Source of the DNA: Cyanobacteria bacterium SBLK
GTDB lineage: Bacteria > Cyanobacteriota > Cyanobacteriia > Cyanobacteriales > Spirulinaceae
Assembly (NCBI GenBank): GCA_017746715.1
Contig: JAGHZQ010000098.1
Location: forward strand, 26,339-90,338
Direction of reading: 5' to 3'
Length of the DNA stretch: 64,000 bases
A model generated the notes under the pieces. The model did no database searches. It was not told where the DNA came from and worked only from the letters and a program-made list of their open reading frames with translations. The stretch's first letter is position 1. Every line of letters starts with the position of its first letter. Of the stretch, positions 1-8,762 are shown in pieces. Position numbers and translations under genes: made by a program.

Positions 1-1596
1 CTCCTCAACTGGGCGATCGCTGGGACGATCGCTCTCCTCCTCAAATAGAGATCCCAAACCCAAAACCATCTCTCCGAGTTCTTCTGCACTGGAGGTGTAG
101 AGTTCGGGTTCTTCAATCTCCTCGATTTCCGCGATCGCATCCCATTCTTCCGAATCGAGCAGATCGAGCATTTCGGTCATCGCCCATTCCAAATGAGGAC
201 CCGCATCCACGGGAATCCAACCCGTTGTCATCAAATGCCGCCATTCAAAATGCAGGTGCGGTCCGGTAGAATTCCCCGTACTGCCCACCAAACCGATAAC
301 TTGTCCTTGTTCGACCCATTCCCCCGGTTCGACGAGGATTTCTGAGAGGTGAGCGTAACGAGATTCTTGGGTGCCGTCTTCGTGACGCAATGCCACCATT
401 TTTCCATAGCCTCCCACGTACTCGGCGATCGCAACTTCGCCATGATAGCTGGCAATCACCGGCGTTCCCGTCGGGGCGGCGATATCCGTCCCAGAGTGCA
501 TCCGCCAATTGCCAAAAATGGGGTGCACGCGCCAGCCATAATCCGAGGAAATTCGCGCGGGATTGGGGAGGGGGAAGAGCAAGCCCGTATTGTTATTGTT
601 GGGATAGGCGTTCTGGGGGGGGTTGATTATCTCGGTTTCGACGTGATATTTTCGTTGGGGTTTTGCCGGAGCACTCGCCGCCACGCGCGCCGCCCATTCT
701 GCGGGAGGAGGCACCACTCGAATGCGACGAGACGCAACGGGAACTGATGCTCCCTGCCAGCGAGATTTGGGGGAAATCGAGACGCGAGGGGCGGAAATGT
801 TTTGGCGGCGGGCAACCCGACGAGGTGGAGGTGCTTGACGAGCGATCGCGCGGGGTTGTTTCGGTTTGACATTGCAACTACCGCTACTGAGGCGACCGTT
901 TTGCATTACTGCCTCGCACCCCGTCGAACGATTTCTCATGACGACCGTGGGGCGGCTGGAAGAAGGCGTTGTCGTGGGGGTTGTTGCCGTTGTCGTTGGG
1001 GGAGTATTGCCCGTATTGTAATTCGTGGAATCGATAAAATTATTGGTTTCCCGTGCCGAAGCCGTATGGGGGCGATCGATGAGATGTTGGGGAATTTCCG
1101 TTCTTGTCGGTTTGCTCGGAGGAATGGCAACGCGAGGGGCTGCAGGTTGCGTGGGGCGGGCTGCGGGCTGGGGGCGACGGGGAGCGGGTCGGGTGACGGT
1201 TCTAGTGGGTCGCGCGGGTTTGGGTCGGGCGACGGGTTGCGGAGCGGGTCGGGCTGCCGGGCGAGGGGTGGGTTTGGCGGCGGGAGGACGAGCGACGGGA
1301 GTCGTATTGCGAGCGGGTTTGGCCACTCTCGGAGGAGGCGGGGCGGGGCGGGGTGCGGGACGGGAGACTCTCGCAGGTGGGGGAGTCACTTTCGCCTTCG
1401 CGGGTTTGGAAAGGCGGGGGGCTGAGGGAATGGCAGTGGGGGTGGGGGTCAGATTATCGACAAAAGTATTGGTATTGCCCCAAGCCATGCCCGTCCCTAA
1501 AAAACTGAGACTGCCCAATACGCCCAAACTTTTGACAATGAGGCAGATTCTCATTAAGAGATGCGGATTGTTAACGCGAGAGTGGTGTTCGGTCAT
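1..1596 (-). CDS. M23 family peptidase, proline-rich, C-terminus outside window
   Basis: Probable envelope peptidoglycan endopeptidase of the lysostaphin-like M23 family. The minus frame is open from the ATG at 1596 to base 1, so the stop lies beyond the left edge; at least 532 residues are present. A hydrophobic stretch near residues 20-45 (SLGVLGSLSFLGTGMAWG) looks like a signal or anchor. Residues about 60-170 form a Pro/Ala/Arg/Lys-rich linker that could span the wall. The catalytic domain at roughly 550-230 shows the zinc motifs HSGTD and HLHFE, with YGKMVALRH and RYAHLSEI between them. The visible C-terminal part is Glu/Asp-rich. Family is clear; the substrate bond is not. The GC-rich linker creates long Gly/Arg-rich shadow frames on the plus strand that are not genes. 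Confidence 0.9.
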   Translation of the reverse strand, partial: MTEHHSRVNNPHLLMRICLIVKSLGVLGSLSFLGTGMAWGNTNTFVDNLTPTPTAIPSAPRLSKPAKAKVTPPPARVSRPAPRPAPPPPRVAKPARNTTPVARPPAAKPTPRPAARPAPQPVARPKPARPTRTVTRPAPRRPQPAARPTQPAAPRVAIPPSKPTRTEIPQHLIDRPHTASARETNNFIDSTNYNTGNTPPTTTATTPTTTPSSSRPTVVMRNRSTGCEAVMQNGRLSSGSCNVKPKQPRAIARQAPPPRRVARRQNISAPRVSISPKSRWQGASVPVASRRIRVVPPPAEWAARVAASAPAKPQRKYHVETEIINPPQNAYPNNNNTGLLFPLPNPARISSDYGWRVHPIFGNWRMHSGTDIAAPTGTPVIASYHGEVAIAEYVGGYGKMVALRHEDGTQESRYAHLSEILVEPGEWVEQGQVIGLVGSTGNSTGPHLHFEWRHLMTTGWIPVDAGPHLEWAMTEMLDLLDSEEWDAIAEIEEIEEPELYTSSAEELGEMVLGLGSLFEEESDRPSDRPVEE

Positions 1597-1686
1597 TTGC
1601 TCCTCACAACAGACAACTAACAGTTCTTTTTAACTTTACTTGGCAGATTTTAGGATTTTTTATGCAGCGATCGCTCGCTGAAATTT

Positions 1687-2658
1687 TCAATCTTTAGCAT
1701 TGTAGCCCAAGGCGATCGCTCCTGGGGGACAGTGAATTTCCGTGGAAGCTCCGGGAGATTGCAGGCGAATGCGAAGTTCCCCTCGGGGTGTAATCCCCAC
1801 AATTGTACCGAGAGAGCCATCGATCGTTACAGAACGTTCTTTTGCGATCGCGAGGTCCCAATAGGAAGATAATAGCGCGTCTGTTCCTTCGCTTAAATAG
1901 TAACGATATCCGGACAAAATGCCACAAGTTGTGATGGCCGCCAAACTTTCCAGATTCGAGATGGCGATGCGATCGTTCAAAAATTCCCCCAAAGCAATCC
2001 CCGGCTCTGGGGGCTGATTTTTCCAATTAATCCCTACCCCGATAATGGCTTGGGAGGATGGGGAGGGTGGGGAAAGGGGGGAGAAAGAGCGATCGCGAAT
2101 GGGTGACGGGTGATGCTTCGGCAAGCTCGTTTCGGCTTTGCTCAACGGTCTCAGCCCATCGCTGGTGACGGGTGACGCTTCGGCAAGCTCGTTTTGGCTT
2201 CGCTCAACGGCCTCAGCCCATCGCTGGTGACTGCTTGCACTGAGCGAAGTCGAAGTGGTGACTGTTTTGATCCCTCCGAGTTTTTTCCCATCTAAAATCA
2301 GATCGTTGGGCCATTTAAGTTGGACGGGAATGCCTCGTTGACGCAATGCTATAGCAATGCCCCAACCGCTACAAAAGGTTAGGAGAATGCCGATTTTTTC
2401 ATCTGTTGCCATGCCCAAAGATAAATACAAACCGCCGCGATCGCTTTGCCATTGTCGCCCCCACTGTCCCCGTCCTGCCGTTTGGCGATCGGCAATAACG
2501 ACGAGGGGAAAAGATGCCCCATTGTCTAATAATTGTCTTGCTGTGCTATTCGTCGATTCTAAAACTTCATAATGATGCAGGGCGATCGCGGTTTCGGGAC
2601 ATTGGTGTTGGAAAATTTGTTGAAATTTCTGGCGATCGAACATGGATACTTGATTCAT
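1687..2658 (-). CDS. birA: biotin-[acetyl-CoA-carboxylase] ligase with in-frame insertion
   Basis: Attaches biotin to the biotin carboxyl carrier protein of acetyl-CoA carboxylase. Recognisable motifs are the biotinyl-AMP loop AGRGQWGRQW (residues 61-70), the GGLYLSLG strand, LKWPNDLILDGKKLGGI (114-130) and IIGVGINW (205-212). The N-terminal DNA-binding domain of E. coli BirA is absent, as in other short cyanobacterial ligases. At 323 residues it is about 60-70 longer than I would expect. The surplus lies between KLGGI and IIGVGIN, where residues about 131-203 are a Ser/Pro/Glu-rich stretch translated from dispersed-repeat DNA (separate entry). ATGs at 2658 and 2643 are both possible starts. 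It is probably still functional, because frame and core motifs survive. Confidence 0.93.
   Translation of the reverse strand: MNQVSMFDRQKFQQIFQHQCPETAIALHHYEVLESTNSTARQLLDNGASFPLVVIADRQTAGRGQWGRQWQSDRGGLYLSLGMATDEKIGILLTFCSGWGIAIALRQRGIPVQLKWPNDLILDGKKLGGIKTVTTSTSLSASSHQRWAEAVERSQNELAEASPVTSDGLRPLSKAETSLPKHHPSPIRDRSFSPLSPPSPSSQAIIGVGINWKNQPPEPGIALGEFLNDRIAISNLESLAAITTCGILSGYRYYLSEGTDALLSSYWDLAIAKERSVTIDGSLGTIVGITPRGELRIRLQSPGASTEIHCPPGAIALGYNAKD
2041..2272. repeat. repeat-derived insertion inside birA
   Basis: Between the two conserved halves of birA lie two adjacent copies of a 62-base unit (about 2101-2162 and 2163-2224), each containing CTTCGGCAAGCTCGTTT and CTCAACGG followed by CTCAGCCCATCGCTGGTGA. 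They are followed by a copy of the dispersed element GCTTGCACTGAGCGAAG (2232-2257), which recurs near 20.35, 37.51 and 52.0 kb. A purine-rich tract (2050-2090) adjoins. The insertion contains no stop in the birA frame. Confidence 0.8.
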
Positions 2659-2720
2659 TCTGCAATAGATCGAGCCTCCCGCTTGAATCGGAGGTCATTG
2701 ATAAGCGATCGTTGAAATGA

Positions 2721-3161
2721 CTAGCTATCGCCAAACATAATTACCGTTGCATCGCTTTCATCCACATCGAGATCGTTGAGTTCGTCAAGGGAGGACGTGG
2801 ATTCTCGCACCGAGGAAGCAGGTTCTTGCGGGGTTGCAGGGGATTCATCCACAATAAATTCAACGGCAACTTTAACTTTAACTCTCGCTTTGCGCCAACC
2901 TTTAGCATCGGTTTTCAATATTTCGCAGTCAACACCCTCATTAAACCATTTAAGAAAATCCGATTGTTCCCCGTCGGGACTCACTTGCGTTTTATCAATT
3001 TTAATGCCTTGATTGCTCAACAATCCGAGCAATCCATAACCAAAATCATAACCAAAACATTCTTTCAGTGCCTGTTTGAATTTTCCGATTTTAAAGGCAT
3101 CATCGCCGAAAGCAATGACATCATTATCGTTAAATCCCTCCTGACGGCCATTTTTTCCCAT
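2721..3161 (-). CDS. KGK domain-containing protein
   Basis: A 146-residue protein of the cyanobacterial KGK family, whose function is not known to me. It begins NDNDVIAFGDDAFKIGKF and has the family-like block CEILKTDAKGWRKARVKVKV near residues 80-100, ending in an acidic Ser/Asp-rich tail (DELNDLDVDESDATVIMFGDS). It is a single gene, minus strand, 62 bases upstream of birA and not obviously co-regulated with it. No signal peptide or membrane segment is visible, so a cytoplasmic location is likely. Confidence 0.75.
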   Translation of the reverse strand: MGKNGRQEGFNDNDVIAFGDDAFKIGKFKQALKECFGYDFGYGLLGLLSNQGIKIDKTQVSPDGEQSDFLKWFNEGVDCEILKTDAKGWRKARVKVKVAVEFIVDESPATPQEPASSVRESTSSLDELNDLDVDESDATVIMFGDS

Positions 3162-3667
3162 TACGTTTGACTCCTTATTGCAACCTTTCTAGAGAATTTG
3201 CAGGATTTTTCGTCCATTAAGGTTTTTCTTCTCCACCATAACTCGTTCTGAAAATTTCTCCCACTCAAAGAATAATGGGCCAGTTGAGAAGCCGGTCGAA
3301 TCTATCGACCCAAAAAACTATTTTGCCGGCGATCGGCATAAGTGCAAAAGTAAGAATATAAATGCACATACTAAAACAACAATAAAAAAACGAAAACTTG
3401 AGGAACAATATCAAAGCAAAATTAAATGCGATCGCAACTCCCACAAAATGCCACGCGATCGGCGAATTCCTTCTTTTCCTCTGGGGTGAAAATTGACGCG
3501 ACTGCTTTCACTCTCATCTACGATATTCCCTCCCCAGTCTCCAACGATTACGGTTTTTGCCCCGGATAGTTTACCCGTTATTTATCGCGGCGATCGCCTC
3601 CTCACTGATGAGATTTTACCGGGTTTTTCGTTGACGGCGCGATCTCTGTTCGTCAGAGCGGGAATTG
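3162..3667. other. intergenic region with one nuclease-like remnant
   Basis: About 500 AT-rich bases between the KGK gene and the Ssp operon. It contains no complete gene. The right part encodes a Uma2-like C-terminal fragment on the plus strand (separate entry). The rest (3190-3480) shows only A-rich runs and scattered CGATCG sites. Confidence 0.5.
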
Positions 3668-3675
3668 TTACATGA
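3493..3675 (+). pseudogene. possible Uma2-type nuclease C-terminal remnant
   Basis: A 60-codon frame starting at TTG, convergent with and overlapping the end of the cysteine desulfurase. Its peptide (ITVFAPDSLPVIYRGDRLL then EILPGFSLTARSLF) follows the pattern of Uma2 (PD-(D/E)XK) C-termini and parallels the fragment at 15.8 kb (VEVYRPDREVEVLGSPET, VLPGFVFELAEIF). No catalytic part is present upstream. I infer a decayed tail of a larger gene; a chance frame is the alternative. Confidence 0.35.
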
Positions 3676-4810
3676 GTTGGCGGATTTGAGCGACGGTATC
3701 GGCTAAAATAGCCCCAGCCCGTTCGATCTCTGCATGGGTGGTAAATTTCCCCAAACCGATTCTCAATGCGCCTTCTATGACTTCTGAGGGGAGTTTCATG
3801 GCTTGCAAGACGTGGGAAGGGGTTTCGACTCCAGAGGAACAAGCGGATCCGGTGGAGATGGCGAGTTGATGGCGAATGCGGGCGATAATGGCACTGTTGG
3901 GGATGTTGGGAATGGCAATATGCAGGTTTCCGGCCAGTCTGGAAGTGCGATCGCCGTTGACGATTAAACCGGGAATTTTAGCTTGTAAAAGTTGTTCGAG
4001 TTGGTCTCTCAGTTGGGCAATTCTACTTTCATCTTCCTGCATTTCTAATTGTCGCAAATAACAGGCTTCTCCTAATCCGACGATACCGGAAACATTGAGG
4101 GTGCCCGATCTCATTCCTTGTTGATGTCCGCCGCCGAATAAGATGGGGTTGAGAGGAGTTCTTTTTTTGACGACTAATGCGCCGATTCCTTTGGAGGCGT
4201 ATAATTTATGGGCGGAAATAGCGAGGAAGGTTATTCCCCAATCTGCGAACTTGATGGGAATTTTGCCGACGGCTTGGGCGGCATCGCAGAGGAAAGGGGT
4301 ATAGTATTCTCGGGCGAGTTTGGCGATCGCTTCGATGGGGTAAATATTGCCTATTTCGTTGTTGGCTGCCATGATACAGAGGAGAGAAACGCCGTTTTTG
4401 AGAATGGTTTCGATTTGGTTGAGGTCGAGGTTTCCTTTGGCATTGACGGGAATGTAAATGAGTTGGGCGCGTTTTTGTTGTTCTAAGGCTTTACAGGTAT
4501 CTAAAACGGCTTTGTGTTCGACGGTGGAAAGGGCAATTTTCGCGGGTTTATGGGGGTTTAAACTGCCTTGGATGGCGAGGTTGATGCTTTCGGTTGCACC
4601 GGAGGTAAAGATAATTTCTTGGGGGGACGATTGGATGAGGTTGGCGATCGCTTCTTTGGCTTTTTTAACGGCTTTTTCGGCTGCATCTCCGTACACATGA
4701 TCGATACTGTTGGCGTTGCCGAATTCTTCGGTTAGGGTGTGGAGAATGCGATCGGCAACTCTGCGATCGCATGGGGTTGTCGCGTGGTAGTCGAGGTAAA
4801 TTGGGGTCAT
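3668..4810 (-). CDS. sspA: cysteine desulfurase, SspA/DndA-like
   Basis: A PLP enzyme that removes sulfur from cysteine as an enzyme-bound persulfide. Visible motifs are YLDYHATTP at the N-terminus, TSGATESINLAIQG, SAHKLYASKGIGAL with the PLP lysine, and STGSACSSG with the persulfide cysteine; 380 residues is normal for the IscS/NifS class. The GNANSIDHVYGDAAE segment resembles DndA-type enzymes that feed DNA phosphorothioation. It is the last gene of the operon, 62 bases after sspE, which supports a sulfur-donor role for SspD. A housekeeping IscS role cannot be excluded. It appears intact. Confidence 0.85.
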   Translation of the reverse strand: MTPIYLDYHATTPCDRRVADRILHTLTEEFGNANSIDHVYGDAAEKAVKKAKEAIANLIQSSPQEIIFTSGATESINLAIQGSLNPHKPAKIALSTVEHKAVLDTCKALEQQKRAQLIYIPVNAKGNLDLNQIETILKNGVSLLCIMAANNEIGNIYPIEAIAKLAREYYTPFLCDAAQAVGKIPIKFADWGITFLAISAHKLYASKGIGALVVKKRTPLNPILFGGGHQQGMRSGTLNVSGIVGLGEACYLRQLEMQEDESRIAQLRDQLEQLLQAKIPGLIVNGDRTSRLAGNLHIAIPNIPNSAIIARIRHQLAISTGSACSSGVETPSHVLQAMKLPSEVIEGALRIGLGKFTTHAEIERAGAILADTVAQIRQLM

Positions 4811-4872
4811 GGGAGAGGGAGATTTTTGGGGTGCGATCGCTGAATTTTGAGAAATACGATTGTTGAGTTAAA

Positions 4873-7167
4873 CTAATTTATTAACCACTTGTACATACGC
4901 TCCCATAAAATATCACAAATACGCTCTGTTCTTGCTTCTACTAATGATTTATCCCATGTACCTGTTATACCTACATTGACAATTGATTCTATGTGATGAT
5001 TGTGTAATGTTTTTTTCAATTTTTCTACGATTTGAGAGGATAGACTGATATCATAATTTTCAGCTTCTTGTTGTAGATTATCTAAGCAATCTGGATTTGT
5101 TTCAGCTAAATGTTTATAGTAAATCCATTTTTCTATCCAAGTTTTATTTCCTACAGAACTATTAATCTCTACAGGAAGGAGAGTCAAATTCCCAATTTTT
5201 TCATAATTGTTTTCATCATCATATAAATTATTATCCCAATCTTCCTCACTGGATTGTTGTTGAGGTGCTATATGTTCTATCGTCGAGAAACTATCAGAAT
5301 TCCATTTATCGGTCTCCAAATAAGAACAAACACCAGGGTTTGACATCTTCATTAATCCTATACAATCTGGATCGGATATAGTGTTATGTGCTGTTACAAA
5401 AAGAGCAAATCGACAGACAATTTTAACATTGTCATATCGTAAGTATTCTATTGCCTTATTCTTCCAACTATTTTTATCACCTATTTTTTTATCTTCTAAA
5501 ACTCCCAGAAAATATTTTTTCAATACTTCATTGTTTAAGTCTGTATCTCCTTTTTTCCATGATATTTTGCTTTGTAATAGTTCACGGTATACATCATCAA
5601 GCCCTGCATTATCTAAAGCAGATCGCCACAAAGTAAAAAATGCTGCAACTTGTCTACAGGCTAAAATAAATTTGATGTCTGCATCATTTCCTTCACGTAA
5701 AATCTGAGAATAAAAACGACTTAAGACAGAATGCGCCATCTTATGTCCCGCTTTTTGCAAATATAGTGTGCAAAATGCTGCTTGTTTTGGTAGGTCTGAA
5801 TTTGATATATTTTCTGTTTTTAGGATTACATTACCTTTCTTCACAATAATATTTTGCCAATACATAGCAATATCACTCATTGAATGAATAAATTCTTCTC
5901 GATTGCTAAATGTTTCACATTCTTCATATTGGTTAATTAATCATTTCCTCTGTGTGCTAAATCTTCGCGCTGGCTCTTTTTTCCCATTATATGTAGAGCC
6001 AAATAAACTCAAATAATCATTAGTTAATTTATTTTTGCTTGAGGCACTTTTATCAGAACTACCTAATAATTTATCAACATTGGAAAAATACTCTTCTGAT
6101 TTCGAGTCTTTAAATCCATTATTTCTAGATTGTGAATTTATATTAATATAATTCACTACTAATGGTTTAAAAGTTTCTATCGCTGTCAAAGGAGTACCTG
6201 TTGCATTCAAAGATTGGAACATATCAAATGCCCATTCATCCGAGACTGGCTCAATCAATGTAAAGCAACATCGATCAATGAGATAATGACAAAAAGCAAA
6301 AAGCTGTACTAGAGAACAAAGATTACTTTTATGCTTAGATGGAGTATAATCATGATCTTTAATAATAGAAGATAGTTCAGGACGTTCATAACTCCACAAT
6401 TCTACTTCAGACATATTATCTAAAATTGTTTCAGCAGAAACAAACTCATCATCATTACTTTCATATGCTTTTTCCACTTTTCCAAGTAAAGACTTCATGC
6501 GGTTTAAATTAGAGCCAACTAACGAACCTTTAGGGATTTTAGGAAAGCTAGGTTTTTCTTGAAATTCTATCGCTTGAACGGAACGAATAAATTGAGCTAA
6601 AAATGAAGAAATGTCAGATTTATAGTTATTATCGTCTCCATTAAATGTCCAACCATCAACTGAACCTCTTACAATAATTGGTTTTCTTGGCGGTAAACCT
6701 CTACGCAAATCAAATGAAAATAATTCAATTAAAATAGCCAAATAGTTATCGACAGCTTCTTGTAAACCTTGTTCTCTGATAAAATTGGGTAGTCTTTGAG
6801 TAATTAGATATAGTTTCTGGTACAATAAACAAGCAAGTAAAGCAATTGTTGATATTCTTTGTTGTCCATCTATTATCTTATCAATTCTTGGTGGTAATGC
6901 TTCCTTGTCCTTTGGATCTATATTATCGGAATTAGATTCCTTGACAAGAATAATTGTTCCTAAGAATCGAATTATAGGAGAATTGTTTTTACCAGAAATT
7001 GTTTCGCGAACACCCAAACATATATCTTCTATGAGCTGATCGATATTGTCTTTGTCCCAACTATATTCTCGTTGATATAAAGGAATGTAAAACCCTACAC
7101 CGGGTCTTTGAAAAAAATCAGAAATAGTTTCACTAGATGTACTAAATGCTCTAGAAATATCAATCAT
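4873..7167 (-). pseudogene. sspE: SspE-like DUF262/DUF1524 protein, in-frame TGA
   Basis: SspE proteins sense phosphorothioate-marked DNA and restrict unmodified phage DNA through a DUF262 NTPase domain and a DUF1524 HNH nuclease domain. Here the N-terminal part (408 codons from ATG 7167) has PLYQREYSW (residues 29-37) and DGQQRISTIALL (100-111). The C-terminal part has IEHIAP and IGNLTLLPVEIN, the HNH signature. One TGA at 5941-5943 separates them. Frame is unchanged, and the 20 codons after the stop are open (LINQYEECETFSNREEFIHS), so the joined product would be about 764 residues. In related proteins I expect Trp after QRK, so TGG to TGA is the likeliest change. The gene is strikingly AT-rich. 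A sequencing error or two-protein expression remain possible. Confidence 0.8.
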
Positions 7168-7222
7168 TTAATTTCTCCTTAGATTTAGTTGAAAAACAGT
7201 AGACTTAACAAACGGAAAGAAG

Positions 7223-8032
7223 TTATAAATGACATACTAAACAAGGCGATTCCTCATCCTCTTGATCTAGAACTTTATCTAAAACCTCAGAAAGAGATTG
7301 ATTGGCATAGGATTTTTGCTCCTTTTCCATTGCCTTATGATGTCGTACAATAATCTCATCTTTTCGAGAAAGGAGTTCTAATAATGTTTCTCCTTCCGTC
7401 CAAGTATAACGCCTCCCGTCCTCGTGGTTTTGTTCGTATTCAACTGCTTTCGCAAATAGATCGGGATGTTCTTTCGCTAACATGACCCATTCATATTTTC
7501 GCTGAAAGAAACAGAAAAAGCAACCCGATCGCGATCGCCAGCGATAATAATCCGGTAAACCAATACCGCTATCTTCCAATAACTTCATAATATCCGCTTT
7601 CACCAATCCCCATTCCCTAAAGGGAAAAACGGGTTTAATATTGGGTTTAGTGGAAATATATCCCTCGCGATTTTCATCGGCACGAATTGCAATATAACTA
7701 ACTGCCTCATCATCGCCGACAAATTCTTCGAGGGGTTGTATTTTCATTTTAATCGTACACCAACGACTTTTCGGAGAAGGTAAATATCCGCTATGAAGTG
7801 CAAGCCAATAATCGAACCCTTTTGTAGCGCCTAAATAGTTAATTTTAATCCCTAAACGCGCCTCAATGCGCTTGAGATAATCATAAGTTTCCGGTAACTC
7901 CTTATGGGTATCGCAGAAAAAATACTCAATCTCGAGATTGGGATATTTATCTTTGAGAAAAATAGCCAAAGCCGTGCTATCCTTCCCGCCAGATAACCCT
8001 AAAATATGCCTGATTTTCTTTTTTTCTGTCAT
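7223..8032 (-). CDS. sspD: SspD/DndC-like PAPS-reductase-family protein
   Basis: An ATP-pyrophosphatase (PAPS reductase fold) that in Dnd and Ssp systems is thought to activate the DNA backbone or carry sulfur for phosphorothioate formation. The PP-loop SGGKDS is at residues 14-19, followed by FFCDTHKELPETYDY, SRWCTIKMKIQPLEEFV and a cysteine pair in SGCFFCFFQRKYEWV that could hold an Fe-S cluster. The C-terminus ends ESPCLVCHL with another CxxC. It has 269 residues and looks intact. It lies 12 bases after the small nuclease gene and 55 before sspE, which fits one transcript. Confidence 0.85.
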   Translation of the reverse strand: MTEKKKIRHILGLSGGKDSTALAIFLKDKYPNLEIEYFFCDTHKELPETYDYLKRIEARLGIKINYLGATKGFDYWLALHSGYLPSPKSRWCTIKMKIQPLEEFVGDDEAVSYIAIRADENREGYISTKPNIKPVFPFREWGLVKADIMKLLEDSGIGLPDYYRWRSRSGCFFCFFQRKYEWVMLAKEHPDLFAKAVEYEQNHEDGRRYTWTEGETLLELLSRKDEIIVRHHKAMEKEQKSYANQSLSEVLDKVLDQEDEESPCLVCHL

Positions 8033-8044
8033 TTTTCTTATTTG

Positions 8045-8710
8045 TTAATTTAATGAATTATTACGAACAGTTACAAAACTCATTCTTAATCCTTTTAAAA
8101 TACGCAATACCTCATAAAGCTCGTTTTGTAAAGGCAAATGAGAAAAAACTCTCGAAATATCGTATTGAGGTGTTCCCGTGCGATCGCATTTAATAAAAAA
8201 GAAACTACCTCCGTTTGTTGCCATACCAAAAACGGGATTACTTAGCTCGGGATTTGCCATCATATAAGTTAATGTTTGAGGAATGGCAAGCTCTAGATTG
8301 ATTTCCGTTCCTTTTGATTCTAACAATAAAACCCACAATTGTTGCGAAACCACTAGAAAATCAACTCGTCCTCGCAAAATTTCTTCTGTATCTTCTCTGG
8401 TTGCTCTCGAAACGCTAATCTCAACGGGAACTTCCCCTTTAATTTCAAAAGGCGGATCGTAAAAACCCGCTAATTCTAAAAATGGAGCTAACACCACGAG
8501 GTTAACCACACCTTCTGCTAAGTTTCCTTTAGCACGATGATAGCGATATCGTGCTTTTACTCTGTCTAATACGGCTTTTTCTGCATCTGTTAGATCGGGT
8601 AGATTTTCCTGCCATTCCGTGAAAAAAGCCGGATCGGCAGTACGAACTAAATTAAATAGTTCCTCTGCTTGCGAGAGTGTTATGATTCGTTTTGTAATTG
8701 CAGTTGTCAT
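8045..8710 (-). CDS. HsdR_N-like PD-(D/E)XK nuclease domain protein
   Basis: A 221-residue stand-alone protein resembling the N-terminal nuclease domain of type I restriction R subunits. The core reads GRVDFLVVSQQLWVLLLESKG (residues about 113-133), giving the D and ExK residues of the fold; IPQTLTYMMAN follows, typical of the domain. It sits between sspC and sspD, 52 and 12 bases away, inside the operon, which is not a standard Ssp component as I know it. A paralogue with the same architecture lies at 14.7-15.3 kb. It may add a cleavage activity or be a passenger. Confidence 0.7.
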   Translation of the reverse strand: MTTAITKRIITLSQAEELFNLVRTADPAFFTEWQENLPDLTDAEKAVLDRVKARYRYHRAKGNLAEGVVNLVVLAPFLELAGFYDPPFEIKGEVPVEISVSRATREDTEEILRGRVDFLVVSQQLWVLLLESKGTEINLELAIPQTLTYMMANPELSNPVFGMATNGGSFFFIKCDRTGTPQYDISRVFSHLPLQNELYEVLRILKGLRMSFVTVRNNSLN

Positions 8711-8762
8711 TATTGCTCTTAGAAGTTAAAAATTAACATCAAATCTTATTTCAATTTTGCTT

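Noticed and set aside
802..1633. Long Gly/Arg-rich plus-strand frames of over 200 codons
   Set aside because: They are antisense to the proline-rich linker of the M23 peptidase; the peptide has no protein-like pattern and the minus frame carries clear motifs.
5941..5943. TGA as selenocysteine or as a programmed readthrough signal in sspE
   Set aside because: No following stem-loop was recognised, and the residue expected in relatives is Trp rather than Cys. A nonsense change is simpler.
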